A DNA stretch of 42,524 nucleotides from Desulfocapsa sp. Its GTDB lineage: Bacteria > Desulfobacterota > Desulfobulbia > Desulfobulbales > Desulfocapsaceae. Position numbers and translations under genes: made by a program. The stretch is taken from NCBI GenBank assembly GCA_029935315.1, contig JAOZKN010000007.1, forward strand, positions 1-42,524, given 5' to 3'. The notes beneath the pieces are model-generated. The model searched no databases and was not told the DNA's origin. It was given only the letters and a program-made list of their open reading frames with translations. How positions within the stretch are numbered: position 1 is the stretch's first letter; the number at the start of each line of letters is the position of its first letter. This document shows, piece by piece, positions 23,947-31,713 of the stretch.

Positions 23947-23962
23947 TGTTTCACGTGAAACA
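23947..23962. promoter_or_regulatory. parS site
   Basis: The 16-base sequence TGTTTCACGTGAAACA is a perfect match to the parS consensus bound by ParB, extended to a 20-base perfect palindrome at 23945-23964. It lies between the divergent parA and nadB genes, 16 bases upstream of the nadB GTG, and marks an origin-proximal position on the chromosome. Confidence 0.95.
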
Positions 23963-23978
23963 TTGATCGGAGATTTCG

Positions 23979-25622
23979 GTGGAAAGTGACTTTTTGATAA
24001 TTGGTAGTGGTATTGCAGGTCTTTCTTGTGCCCTGAAGTGTGCTGAGATGGGCAGTGTTATAATTATTACGAAGAAAAAAGATATCGACACGGCAACGAA
24101 TCTAGCCCAGGGTGGTATCGCGGCGGTTCTGGAAAAAGAGGACAGCGTGAATTCCCATGCCAGGGATACCTTGTCCTGTGGAGCCGGTTTATGTGATGAG
24201 GATGTGGTCAGGCTGGTGGTGGAAGCTGGGGCCGATAGAGTTGCTGATTTGGTTGAAATCGGAGTGGGTTTTGTCAGTGACGAGAAGACATCGTCTGGGT
24301 ATTCCCTTGGACGGGAGGGGGGGCATACTCACAGAAGGGTGGCTCATGCCTATGATCTGACCGGTCGGGAGATCGAGCGGGCCTTGTTGGAAAAAGTTAA
24401 CAATCACAGTCGCATATCCATTATCGAAGAGCAGATTGCCATTGATTTGTTGATGGTTGAAGGGGAGTTTCCCGGGTGGGATGCAGATGATGGCCTGAAG
24501 TGTGCCGGTGCCTATGTGATGGTTGGTGAACAGGTCGAGGTGTATCAGGCAAGGGTGACAATCCTTTGTTCTGGAGGAGTGGGAAAGGTGTATTTGTATA
24601 CTACAAATCCAGATATTGCCACCGGAGATGGGCTTGCCATGGCTTTTCGGGCTGGTGCCGTATTGGAAAATATGGAGTTCGTCCAGTTTCACCCCACCTG
24701 TCTGTATCATTCACAAGAGAAAAATTTCCTTATTTCTGAAGCAGTGCGTGGAGAGGGGGCTATTCTGAGGGATGCTTCAGGGACGGCATTTATGGAAAAG
24801 TACGACAAACGCAAAGAGTTGGCTACCAGAGATACGGTTGCCAGGGCTATCGATAAAGAACTCAAAGAAAGTGGTGAAGATTGTGTCTATCTGGATATTA
24901 GCCAGCGTGACGCCGCCTTTGTTAAAAAGCGATTTCCCACTATCTACAAAAGATGTCTGTTAAGGGGCATTGATATAACAAAAGAAGCTATTCCAGTTGT
25001 GCCGGCAGCGCACTATATGTGTGGTGGAGTGAAAACGGATACAGAAGGCCGGACTTCAATTCCAGGCTTGTTTGCACTTGGGGAAAGCGCCTGTACAGGT
25101 TTGCATGGGGGGAACCGTCTGGCCTCCAACAGTCTGCTTGAGGCCGTGGTCTATGCAGACCGGGCAGCAAAATATTGCGCGAAAATCTGGCCTATGATTA
25201 AAGACGGGCAGAGCATAGCGGTAGACGCCTGGCAAAGTGGAGATGCAAATGATCTGGAAGAGGAAATCCTTATTAATCATAATTGGGATGCGATCAGAAG
25301 GGTGATGTGGAACTATGTTGGTATCGTCAGATCATTAAAGCGATTGGAGCTGGCAAAAGTACGGATGGAGGCCATTTTTAAAGAAATAGATCAACATTAC
25401 CACGATTACCACATTACACCGAATATGGTTGAGTTGCGTAATATAGCCTTGATATCACTACTAATAATCCAGTCTGCGCAGCAACGAAAAGAATCCAGAG
25501 GGCTTCATTATCTCATTGACCATAAAGAAAAGAGTGATGTGATTAGATCGACGGTGTTTCGCAAGAAAATTGATGGAGAAAAGTGGGAAATAGAGGTTCT
25601 TGAGGAGAAAAATAATGAATAA
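23979..25622 (+). CDS. nadB: L-aspartate oxidase
   Basis: NadB oxidises L-aspartate to iminoaspartate with FAD, the first step of NAD synthesis; in anaerobes fumarate can serve as acceptor. The 547-residue product has the FAD-binding GSGIAGLSCALKCAE, the NLAQGGIAA segment, HTHRRVAHAYD, FHPTCLYHS, and GGNRLASNSLLEAVVYADRAAK, with the usual C-terminal helical domain. GTG 23979 has GGAG about 8 bases upstream. The partner nadA is not in this window. The stop overlaps the ACT-protein start by 8 bases. Confidence 0.96.
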   Translation: MESDFLIIGSGIAGLSCALKCAEMGSVIIITKKKDIDTATNLAQGGIAAVLEKEDSVNSHARDTLSCGAGLCDEDVVRLVVEAGADRVADLVEIGVGFVSDEKTSSGYSLGREGGHTHRRVAHAYDLTGREIERALLEKVNNHSRISIIEEQIAIDLLMVEGEFPGWDADDGLKCAGAYVMVGEQVEVYQARVTILCSGGVGKVYLYTTNPDIATGDGLAMAFRAGAVLENMEFVQFHPTCLYHSQEKNFLISEAVRGEGAILRDASGTAFMEKYDKRKELATRDTVARAIDKELKESGEDCVYLDISQRDAAFVKKRFPTIYKRCLLRGIDITKEAIPVVPAAHYMCGGVKTDTEGRTSIPGLFALGESACTGLHGGNRLASNSLLEAVVYADRAAKYCAKIWPMIKDGQSIAVDAWQSGDANDLEEEILINHNWDAIRRVMWNYVGIVRSLKRLELAKVRMEAIFKEIDQHYHDYHITPNMVELRNIALISLLIIQSAQQRKESRGLHYLIDHKEKSDVIRSTVFRKKIDGEKWEIEVLEEKNNE

Positions 25623-26178
25623 GCAGCTGGTCATCTCGGTTATGTCGAAAGATCGTCCGGGAATTATAGCAGATATCACTGGTGTCATATTAGATTTGGG
25701 CGGTGATCTGGCAGATCTCAATCAATCGGTGTTGGGTGGATATTTTACTATGATTCTTATTGTAGAATTTGATGAAAAGATCACAGCAGAAGACCTCTTT
25801 GCTGGCTTTTCACATATTCAATCAAAGACAAAAATAGAGGCAAGCATAAAGCAAATGGATGTACCTCTGGAGATTGAAAAGAGAAATTTACCAACTGAAA
25901 CTTTTATTGTTACTGTGCAGGCAGAAAACAGAAAAGGCCTGGTGAAAATTATGGGGGATTTCTTTTTTGCAAGGCACATTAATGTGCTGGATCTTGAAAC
26001 AACGAAGCAACAAAAACACTACACAATGATCTTTCAGATAGACCTGAGCCAGATTTCTTCCCTGGCGGTGTTGAGGAAGGAACTCGAAATGGTTGCTGAG
26101 CAGGAGCATTTAGAGATTGTCTTGCAGCATAATGATATTTTCAAGGCGACTCAGGAAGTCGGTACACCGGTTATTTAA
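25615..26178 (+). CDS. Double ACT-domain protein
   Basis: The 187-residue product contains two ACT domains: residues about 2-75 (QLVISVMSKDRPGIIADITGVILDLGGDLAD) and 90-165 (TFIVTVQAENRKGLVKIMGDFFFARHINVLD). ACT domains bind amino acids and regulate partners. The ATG at 25615 follows GAGGAG and overlaps the nadB stop by eight bases. Downstream is a DUF711 gene; in many bacteria a single ACT protein (UPF0237) and DUF711 are adjacent, so the pair probably works together. The frame open from 25600 would add five residues and is not preferred. Confidence 0.85.
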   Translation: MNKQLVISVMSKDRPGIIADITGVILDLGGDLADLNQSVLGGYFTMILIVEFDEKITAEDLFAGFSHIQSKTKIEASIKQMDVPLEIEKRNLPTETFIVTVQAENRKGLVKIMGDFFFARHINVLDLETTKQQKHYTMIFQIDLSQISSLAVLRKELEMVAEQEHLEIVLQHNDIFKATQEVGTPVI

Positions 26179-26209
26179 ATTCAGTGGTGTACAAAAAAAG
26201 GAGGACAGT

Positions 26210-27589
26210 ATGCTTCGTTCGGATCAGATAATGGCCACTGTGGAGATGGTACATAAGGAAAACCTCGATGTGCGAACAGTTACCATGGGAATCAATCTGT
26301 TGGACTGCAGGAAAGGTTCGGTGAAGGAAACTTGTGCAGCGGTGGAAAAAAAAATAGCGGACTATGCCGACAAGTTTGTAGAAACCTGCAATAGTGTCGC
26401 CCAAAAGTTCGGTATTCCAGTGGTAAATAAGCGTATTTCGGTGACTCCTGCAGCATTCGTTGGTGCCGGATTTACAAAAGACAATTTTATTGAACTGGCA
26501 AAAGCACTGGATAGAGCAGCAGAAAGTGCAGGGGTGGATATCCTGGGCGGATATACTGCCCATGTTGAAAAAGGTATAACAGCAACTGATCAGGCATTTA
26601 TCGAATCTATTCCTGAGGCAATTGCTGTGACAAAGAGAGTGTGCGCATCAATTAATGTTGGTTCCAGCCATAAGGGGATCAATATGGATGCGGTGGCAAT
26701 GATGGGGCCTACTGTAAAAGCACTGGCTGAGCAGACCCGTGAATCAGGAGGATTTGGCGCGGCTAAATTCGTTGTATTCTGTAATCAGCCGGGGGACAAT
26801 CCCTTTATGGCCGGAGCAATCCATGGTGTGGAAGAGGCCGATGTCGTTTTAAATGTCGGGGTGTCAGGGCCTGGTGTTATCGCAAGATCTCTGGAAAAAA
26901 CGATTGCTGCCAAAGGAAGGGAAAACCTGAAACTGGATGATATTGCAGAAGAGATAAAACAAATTACCTTCAGGGTTACCCGTTGCGGAGAACTGATTGG
27001 CAGACATGTTTCAAAAGAGTTGGGAGTGGAGTTTGGAGTGGTTGACCTGTCACTGGCTCCAACGCCAAAAGTTGGAGATTCCGTAGGCGAAATTTTGCAG
27101 ATTTTAGGAGTTGATGATGTCGGTGCACCCGGTTCAACGGCGATTGTAGCAATGCTCAATGATGCAGTAAAGAAAGGAGGCATCTTTGCTTCAAAAGCAG
27201 TTGGCGGCCTTAGTGGAGCCTTTATACCGGTGATGGAAGATGCGGTACTGGCTGATGCTGTGGCAAAGGGTGCCTTAACCATAGAAAAACTTGAGGCAAT
27301 GACCTGTGTCTGTTCAGTGGGGCTAGATATGGTGCCGATACCCGGAGACGTGGATGCAGCCACGATTTCGGCCATAATAGCAGATGAAATGGCCCTTGGT
27401 ATGATCAATAACAAAACGACAGCGGCAAGACTTATTCCAGTACCTGGGAAGAAAGCAGGGGAACAGATCAGTTTCGGAGGACTTTTTGGAGAAAGCCCTA
27501 TAATGGAAGTAAGGAATGTGGGAAAATCAGACCGCTTTATAAGCTGGGGTGGTCGAATGCCGGCACCAATTCACAGTTTTAAAAATTAG
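26210..27589 (+). CDS. DUF711 (UPF0210) family protein
   Basis: The 459-residue product starts MLRSDQIMATVEMVHKENLDVRTVTMGI, which is the conserved start of the PFL/DUF711 family, and continues through VTPAAFVGAGF, INVGSSHKGINMDAV, and KVGDSVGEILQILGVDDVGAPGSTAIVAMLNDAVKKGG. The molecular function is not known to me; the fold is related to glycyl-radical-associated proteins by annotation only. AGGAGG lies before ATG 26210, so the longer frame from 26117 is rejected. It is the last gene of the nadB-ACT-DUF711 operon and is followed by a two-way terminator. Confidence 0.9.
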   Translation: MLRSDQIMATVEMVHKENLDVRTVTMGINLLDCRKGSVKETCAAVEKKIADYADKFVETCNSVAQKFGIPVVNKRISVTPAAFVGAGFTKDNFIELAKALDRAAESAGVDILGGYTAHVEKGITATDQAFIESIPEAIAVTKRVCASINVGSSHKGINMDAVAMMGPTVKALAEQTRESGGFGAAKFVVFCNQPGDNPFMAGAIHGVEEADVVLNVGVSGPGVIARSLEKTIAAKGRENLKLDDIAEEIKQITFRVTRCGELIGRHVSKELGVEFGVVDLSLAPTPKVGDSVGEILQILGVDDVGAPGSTAIVAMLNDAVKKGGIFASKAVGGLSGAFIPVMEDAVLADAVAKGALTIEKLEAMTCVCSVGLDMVPIPGDVDAATISAIIADEMALGMINNKTTAARLIPVPGKKAGEQISFGGLFGESPIMEVRNVGKSDRFISWGGRMPAPIHSFKN

Positions 27590-27649
27590 AATTATCAGCA
27601 CAAAGGAAATATGCATCCCTTTGATGCAGGGGAAAGCGGACTAAAAGAA

Positions 27650-27683
27650 AAAGGCCATTAAGCAAAAATGCTTAATGGCCTTT
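27650..27683. terminator. Bidirectional intrinsic terminator between DUF711 and the tRNA pair
   Basis: The stem AAAGGCCATTAAGCA / TGCTTAATGGCCTTT (15 bp, 4-base loop) lies 60 bases after the DUF711 stop. On the minus strand it is followed by TTTTTCTTTT, a good U-tract, so it also ends the tRNA-Lys/tRNA-Glu transcript. Confidence 0.9.
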
Positions 27684-27687
27684 CGTG

Positions 27688-27765
27688 TGGCGTCCCCAGT
27701 CGGATTCGAACCGGCGTTGCTGGGATGAAAACCCAGTGTCCTGGACCTGACTAGACGATGGGGAC
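27688..27765 (-). tRNA. tRNA-Glu (anticodon TTC) with one T-stem mismatch
   Basis: The minus strand gives acceptor GTCCCCA paired with TGGGGAC, a D-arm GTCT, an anticodon stem CTGGG/CCCAG with loop TTTTCAT (anticodon TTC), T-loop TTCGAAT and encoded CCA. The T stem GCCGG/CCGAC has a C-A mismatch at position 50-64. It is co-transcribed after tRNA-Lys and reads GAA and GAG. Confidence 0.93.
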
Positions 27766-27784
27766 AAACTCATAATATAATAAC

Positions 27785-27860
27785 TGGTGGGTCGTGCGCG
27801 GCTCGAACGCGCGACTCTCTGATTAAAAGTCAGATACTCTACCAGCTGAGTTAACGCCCC
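27785..27860 (-). tRNA. tRNA-Lys (anticodon TTT) with an acceptor-stem mismatch
   Basis: The minus strand folds into a cloverleaf with acceptor GGGGCGT against ACGACCC, D-stem ACTC/GAGT, anticodon stem TCTGA/TCAGA with loop CTTTTAA (TTT), T-stem GCGCG/CGCGC and encoded CCA. Position 4-69 is G against A, where bacterial tRNA-Lys normally has U-A (GGGTCGT). A consensus promoter lies directly upstream. Confidence 0.93.
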
Positions 27861-27872
27861 ATGAAGCAAGCT

Positions 27873-27901
27873 TTTATACAAATTCAATGTGAATGTGTCA
27901 A
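27873..27901 (-). promoter_or_regulatory. Promoter of the tRNA-Lys/tRNA-Glu operon
   Basis: On the minus strand TTGACA (27901-27896) is followed after 17 bases by TATAAA (27878-27873), placing the transcription start about 6 bases before the tRNA-Lys at 27860. The near-consensus boxes are typical of stable RNA promoters. Confidence 0.75.
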
Positions 27902-28075
27902 CATAAAAGTTTAAAAAATATTAGCATAGTGCAAATAGTTTCGTCAACAATGAAGTGTATAATTTCGTAACTTTTGGCCTGTGGCAGGAATCTGCCTGAT
28001 ATATTCGGGCTCTGCGACCATCTGTTAAAATTGTTGTGACCATAAATACGGAATAAGGTATGATATCTGATCTAA

Positions 28076-28290
28076 AAACAATCTTGATTACCACTGAACC
28101 TCAGCTTCATTCTTTGGTAGTTTTCTGGAACCGCAGTGTTGCAGCAGGATACCGTCAAACGTCCACGCTCGTACCTCGCTGCGGGATTGTTTGTCGATAC
28201 CCCGCTGCAACCCATGCTACTAGCTATATTAGAAGAAAAATGCCTGCCGGTAGCTGAGTTTGGATGGTAATCAAGAAAATAATTGTTCAT
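28076..28290. repeat. About 210-bp imperfect palindromic element
   Basis: The arms TCTTGATTACCA (28082-28093) and TGGTAATCAAGA (28265-28276) are perfect inverted copies, followed inward by CTCAGCT and AGCTGAG after symmetric 6-base loops. A second inner pair, GTTGCAGCAGGATACCGTC at 28138 and its near-complement at 28189-28211, covers 23 bases with few mismatches. It fills the 444-base gap between the tRNA-Lys operon and the RdgC-like pair. A 65-codon open frame (28060-28257) inside it is explained by the palindrome. No gene is visible from 27902 to 28075. Confidence 0.75.
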
Positions 28291-28304
28291 GTCAGGAGTT
28301 GTAA

Positions 28305-28910
28305 ATGGGATTGATGAAAGGATCTGCGGGTTTTGTTCGCTTCAGTGTTGAAGGGGATCTGCCCGAGAATATATGGGATTACATCGCTGAACGTATTACT
28401 GCCTTTGCCTTTAAAGATATTGATGATACCTACGAGGAGGATTCCCTGGGATGGGTCTCTGTCAGCAATATGTTTGACACAGAGTTTAATTATGCTTCCT
28501 ATGCTGCCGGGAATTACGTAACACTTTCCATGCGGCTGGATGAAAGAAAGGTTTCTGCCACCATCGTGAAGAAATTTGTGGCCAAGGAAGAGGAACGGAT
28601 CAAAAAAGAAAAAGAAATTCCCAAAATTTCCAGATCCATGCGGGTGGAAATCAAAGAACGTATACAAAATGAACTTATGCGTAAGGCACTACCAATGCCT
28701 TCTGTCTTTGATTTGTGCTGGAATCTTGAGGATTCGACTCTGCTCTTCTTTTCAACAAATAAGAAGGCACAGGCCCTTCTTGAGGATCTTTTTAAAGAGA
28801 CCTTTGGATTGACTATCATGCAGCAGATTCCATACCTGTGTGGAGAGCATTTGCTGGATGAAGAGGGGGCCGACAGGCTTGCGAGAATCACCCCGGATAT
28901 ATTTGTTTAG
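28305..28910 (+). CDS. RdgC-like recombination-associated protein
   Basis: The 201-residue product starts MGLMKGSAGFVRFSVEGDLPENIWDYIAE and has the SLGWVSVSNMFDTEF segment and TLLFFSTNKKAQALLEDLFKETFGL near its end, features I associate with the RdgC family of DNA-binding recombination modulators. It is shorter than the roughly 300-residue E. coli RdgC. The next gene, 12 bases downstream, seems to carry a related second part, so this may be one half of a two-gene RdgC-like system. Similarity by eye only; I give it moderate confidence. Confidence 0.6.
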   Translation: MGLMKGSAGFVRFSVEGDLPENIWDYIAERITAFAFKDIDDTYEEDSLGWVSVSNMFDTEFNYASYAAGNYVTLSMRLDERKVSATIVKKFVAKEEERIKKEKEIPKISRSMRVEIKERIQNELMRKALPMPSVFDLCWNLEDSTLLFFSTNKKAQALLEDLFKETFGLTIMQQIPYLCGEHLLDEEGADRLARITPDIFV

Positions 28911-28922
28911 GGAGTAGAACCA

Positions 28923-29456
28923 ATGGATTTAGTAGATCTTATAGAAGAAAAACGATTCCTGGGACAGGAGTTTCTGACCTGGCTCTGGTGGAAGAGTGAA
29001 GAGCGCGGCGGTGTTGTGGCCTTACCTGGTGAGGGTGATATTGTAGTCGTTTTTGAAAAACATATGCTGCTGGAATACGGAGCTGGCGACTCAAATGAAA
29101 AGCTGATTTGCTCGGGCCTGCAGACGGAGTTGAAAGAGGCCCGTACCGGTCTTACCATGGGCAAAAAACTCGAGCAGGCACGAATCCAGATTGTCTATAA
29201 CGATTATGAATGGAATTTTACCATGGCAGCGGCCCTTATGGAGTTTCGCAGCGTGAAGCTGCCGAAAACCGGTGGCACTGAAAATCTTAATGATCCGGAA
29301 GAGCGTGAGGGGATGATACTGGAACGGATCTTTTTGTTTGAAGAGCTGGTTCGTATCGTACTTGAATTGTTTCGGGTATATCTCAAGCAGCGTGTTGCTG
29401 ACGAATGGCGTGAAGAATTGGCGAAGATTCGGGCATGGGTCGCTTTGGCCGAGTAG
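28923..29456 (+). CDS. Partner protein of the RdgC-like gene
   Basis: The 177-residue product starts MDLVDLIEEKRFLGQEFLTWLWWKSEERGG, a motif (FLGxEFLTWLW) that I recall in larger RdgC-like proteins of proteobacteria, and ends with a helical segment rich in Arg and Glu (RIVLELFRVYLKQRVADEW). It is not a known enzyme. It starts 12 bases after the RdgC-like stop and is followed 38 bases later by gatB, so the three may be one operon. If the motif is right, it works with its neighbour on DNA ends or recombination; this is inference. Confidence 0.6.
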   Translation: MDLVDLIEEKRFLGQEFLTWLWWKSEERGGVVALPGEGDIVVVFEKHMLLEYGAGDSNEKLICSGLQTELKEARTGLTMGKKLEQARIQIVYNDYEWNFTMAAALMEFRSVKLPKTGGTENLNDPEEREGMILERIFLFEELVRIVLELFRVYLKQRVADEWREELAKIRAWVALAE

Positions 29457-29494
29457 AGTTGAAAAAATAAAAATAAAAAAATATAGAATCTATT

Positions 29495-30919
29495 ATGGAG
29501 TTTGAAACAGTAATCGGGCTTGAAATTCATGCCCAACTGAAAACAAAATCAAAGATATTCTGCGGTTGCTCTACAGAATTTGGTGCCCCCGCCAACACGC
29601 ATACCTGTCAGATATGCCTGGGAATGCCTGGAGTTTTGCCGGTACTCAACAAAAAAGTAGTTGAGTATTCGATCAAAATGGGACTGGCCACAGGTTCTAC
29701 CATCAATAAGTTCAACCAGTTTGCCCGTAAAAATTATTTCTACCCGGATTTGCCTAAGGGCTATCAGACTTCCCAGTTTGATTTGCCCATAGTTGAGTTT
29801 GGTGAAGTTGAAATTGAGGTAAATGGTACGACAAAAGTGATTGGTATCACTCGTATGCATATGGAAGAAGATGCAGGCAAGCTTATCCACGATGATCGGG
29901 AACCGTTGTCCTATGTGGATCTGAACCGGACTGGCACACCATTGCTGGAGATCGTTTCCGAGCCGGATATGCGTTCACCCGAAGAAGCTTATGCCTATCT
30001 CCGCAAACTGCATGCAATCTTGCGATATCTTGATATCTGTGATGGGAATATGCAAGAGGGAAGTTTTCGCTGTGATGCGAATATCTCCCTTCGCCCTGTG
30101 GGGCAGGAAGAGTTGGGTACGCGTACCGAACTCAAAAATATGAATTCATTCAAGAATGTGCAGGCCGCTCTGGAATATGAGGTTCGACGTCAGCGTGATC
30201 TGCTCCTTGATGGAGAACAGGTGGTGCAGGAGACCCTGCTCTGGAATCCTGACAGCAATCGGACAGCATCCATGCGCAGTAAGGAAGAGGCGCACGATTA
30301 CCGTTACTTCCCCTGTCCTGATCTGGTTCCAATTGTCATTGACGATGAATGGATTGAAGAAATACGAAAAACCCTGCCGGAACTCCCGGATGCCAGGAAA
30401 CAACGTTTTATCAGCGACTACAAATTACCGGAATATGATGCGGCAATTCTTACCGGATCGCGTGACCTGGCCGATTATTTTGAAGAGGCTGTGCAGGGTG
30501 GGGCCAAGTCGAAGAAGGTTTCTAACTGGCTGATGACCGAGTTTTTAAGGGAGCTGAAGGGCGAAGAGATAACAGCATGCAAGGTGACGGCAAAACAGCT
30601 TGGTGTTCTGTTGAAAATGGTTGATGACGGAACTATTTCAGGAAAAATTGCCAAGGTTGTCTTTCCGGAAATGATGGCAACCGGAAAAGATGCCGGAGTC
30701 GTGGTCGCAGAAAAGAATCTGGTGCAGGTTTCTGACCAGGGTGAATTACTTGCCATGGTGCAGGAAATTATTGCCGACAATCCGGGGCAGGCCGAAGATT
30801 TCAGGGGCGGCAAGACAAAGCTTATGGGCTATTTTGTCGGACAACTGATGCAGAAGACCAAGGGCAAGGCCAATCCTCAGATTGCCAATGAACTCTTCGC
30901 CAAAGAATTAAATGCATAA
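29495..30919 (+). CDS. gatB: Aspartyl/glutamyl-tRNA(Asn/Gln) amidotransferase subunit B
   Basis: GatB is the RNA-binding and kinase subunit of GatCAB, which amidates Glu-tRNA(Gln) or Asp-tRNA(Asn). The 474-residue product starts [25 protein letters not shown] and shows the zinc-site cysteines CGC and [70 protein letters not shown], and the C-terminal YqeY-like tail. Its presence implies at least one missing asparaginyl- or glutaminyl-tRNA synthetase. gatA and gatC are not adjacent. The ribosome binding site is weak. Confidence 0.97.
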   Translation: MEFETVIGLEIHAQLKTKSKIFCGCSTEFGAPANTHTCQICLGMPGVLPVLNKKVVEYSIKMGLATGSTINKFNQFARKNYFYPDLPKGYQTSQFDLPIVEFGEVEIEVNGTTKVIGITRMHMEEDAGKLIHDDREPLSYVDLNRTGTPLLEIVSEPDMRSPEEAYAYLRKLHAILRYLDICDGNMQEGSFRCDANISLRPVGQEELGTRTELKNMNSFKNVQAALEYEVRRQRDLLLDGEQVVQETLLWNPDSNRTASMRSKEEAHDYRYFPCPDLVPIVIDDEWIEEIRKTLPELPDARKQRFISDYKLPEYDAAILTGSRDLADYFEEAVQGGAKSKKVSNWLMTEFLRELKGEEITACKVTAKQLGVLLKMVDDGTISGKIAKVVFPEMMATGKDAGVVVAEKNLVQVSDQGELLAMVQEIIADNPGQAEDFRGGKTKLMGYFVGQLMQKTKGKANPQIANELFAKELNA

Positions 30920-30975
30920 TTTCCATGTGAGCTTGCGCCTGACAGGGTAAAGGGCTTCCGGAAAGTTCCCGTGAT

Positions 30976-31713
30976 ATGAACAAAGAAGAGTGGCAGAAAA
31001 AAGGGGCAGGGCACAGACAACGCCTGCGTGATAGATTTCTTGAACGTGGTCTCGATGGATTTTCTGACGCTGAGATTCTTGAGTTACTGCTCTCCTTTGG
31101 CACACCCAGAAGTGATTGTAAGGAACCATCCCGGGCAGCCCTGGACAAGTTTGGCAGCCTTTCGGCAGTGCTTGAAGAACCCCTTGCAGGGCTGCAGGAA
31201 ATTAAAGGCATTGGCCCTAAGAACGGTTTTGCAGTTCATTTTATTCAGGCCGTGGCCAGACGTTATCTGAAGGATCGTTTGCAGGGAAAACGTTACCTTC
31301 ACTCGTCCTCTGCAGTTCGTGACTATCTGAATCATGCCATGCGTGGCCTGAAAAAAGAGGTCTTCATTGTCATCTATCTTGATTCTTCCCACGCCATCCT
31401 GGACTCAGTAACAGTGGCCGAGGGAACCGTCAACCTCAATACTATCTACCCACGGGAACTGATTAAACAGGCACTGCAGAAAAATGCAGCGGCCATGATT
31501 GTTGCCCACAACCATCCTTCCGGTTCCCTTGAGCCTTCTACTCAGGATATGCAACTTACCCGTACTCTCTTTCTGCTGGGCAATATGATGCAGGTGCAGC
31601 TTCTGGATCATATAATTATTGGTAATGGCAGTTATTCTTTTGCAGATCAGGGGTTGATGGCAACGATCCGAGAACAATGCTGTGAGACCATGGAATCCCT
31701 GCATGGCACCTGA
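30976..31713 (+). CDS. radC: RadC family JAB-domain protein
   Basis: The 245-residue product has an N-terminal helix-hairpin-helix region (ILELLLSF, GSLSAVLEEPLAGLQEIKGIGP) and a C-terminal JAMM/MPN domain whose zinc-binding motif HNHPSGSLEPSTQD (about 180-193) is intact. RadC proteins are linked to DNA repair by genetics, but the biochemical role is disputed. The stop codon is immediately followed by the hemW start. GatB lies 56 bases upstream. Confidence 0.94.
   Translation: MNKEEWQKKGAGHRQRLRDRFLERGLDGFSDAEILELLLSFGTPRSDCKEPSRAALDKFGSLSAVLEEPLAGLQEIKGIGPKNGFAVHFIQAVARRYLKDRLQGKRYLHSSSAVRDYLNHAMRGLKKEVFIVIYLDSSHAILDSVTVAEGTVNLNTIYPRELIKQALQKNAAAMIVAHNHPSGSLEPSTQDMQLTRTLFLLGNMMQVQLLDHIIIGNGSYSFADQGLMATIREQCCETMESLHGT

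Noticed and set aside
28060-28257. A 65-codon open frame upstream of the RdgC-like gene
   Set aside because: It lies almost wholly inside a long palindrome and has no ribosome binding site or family-like sequence; it is a by-product of the repeat.
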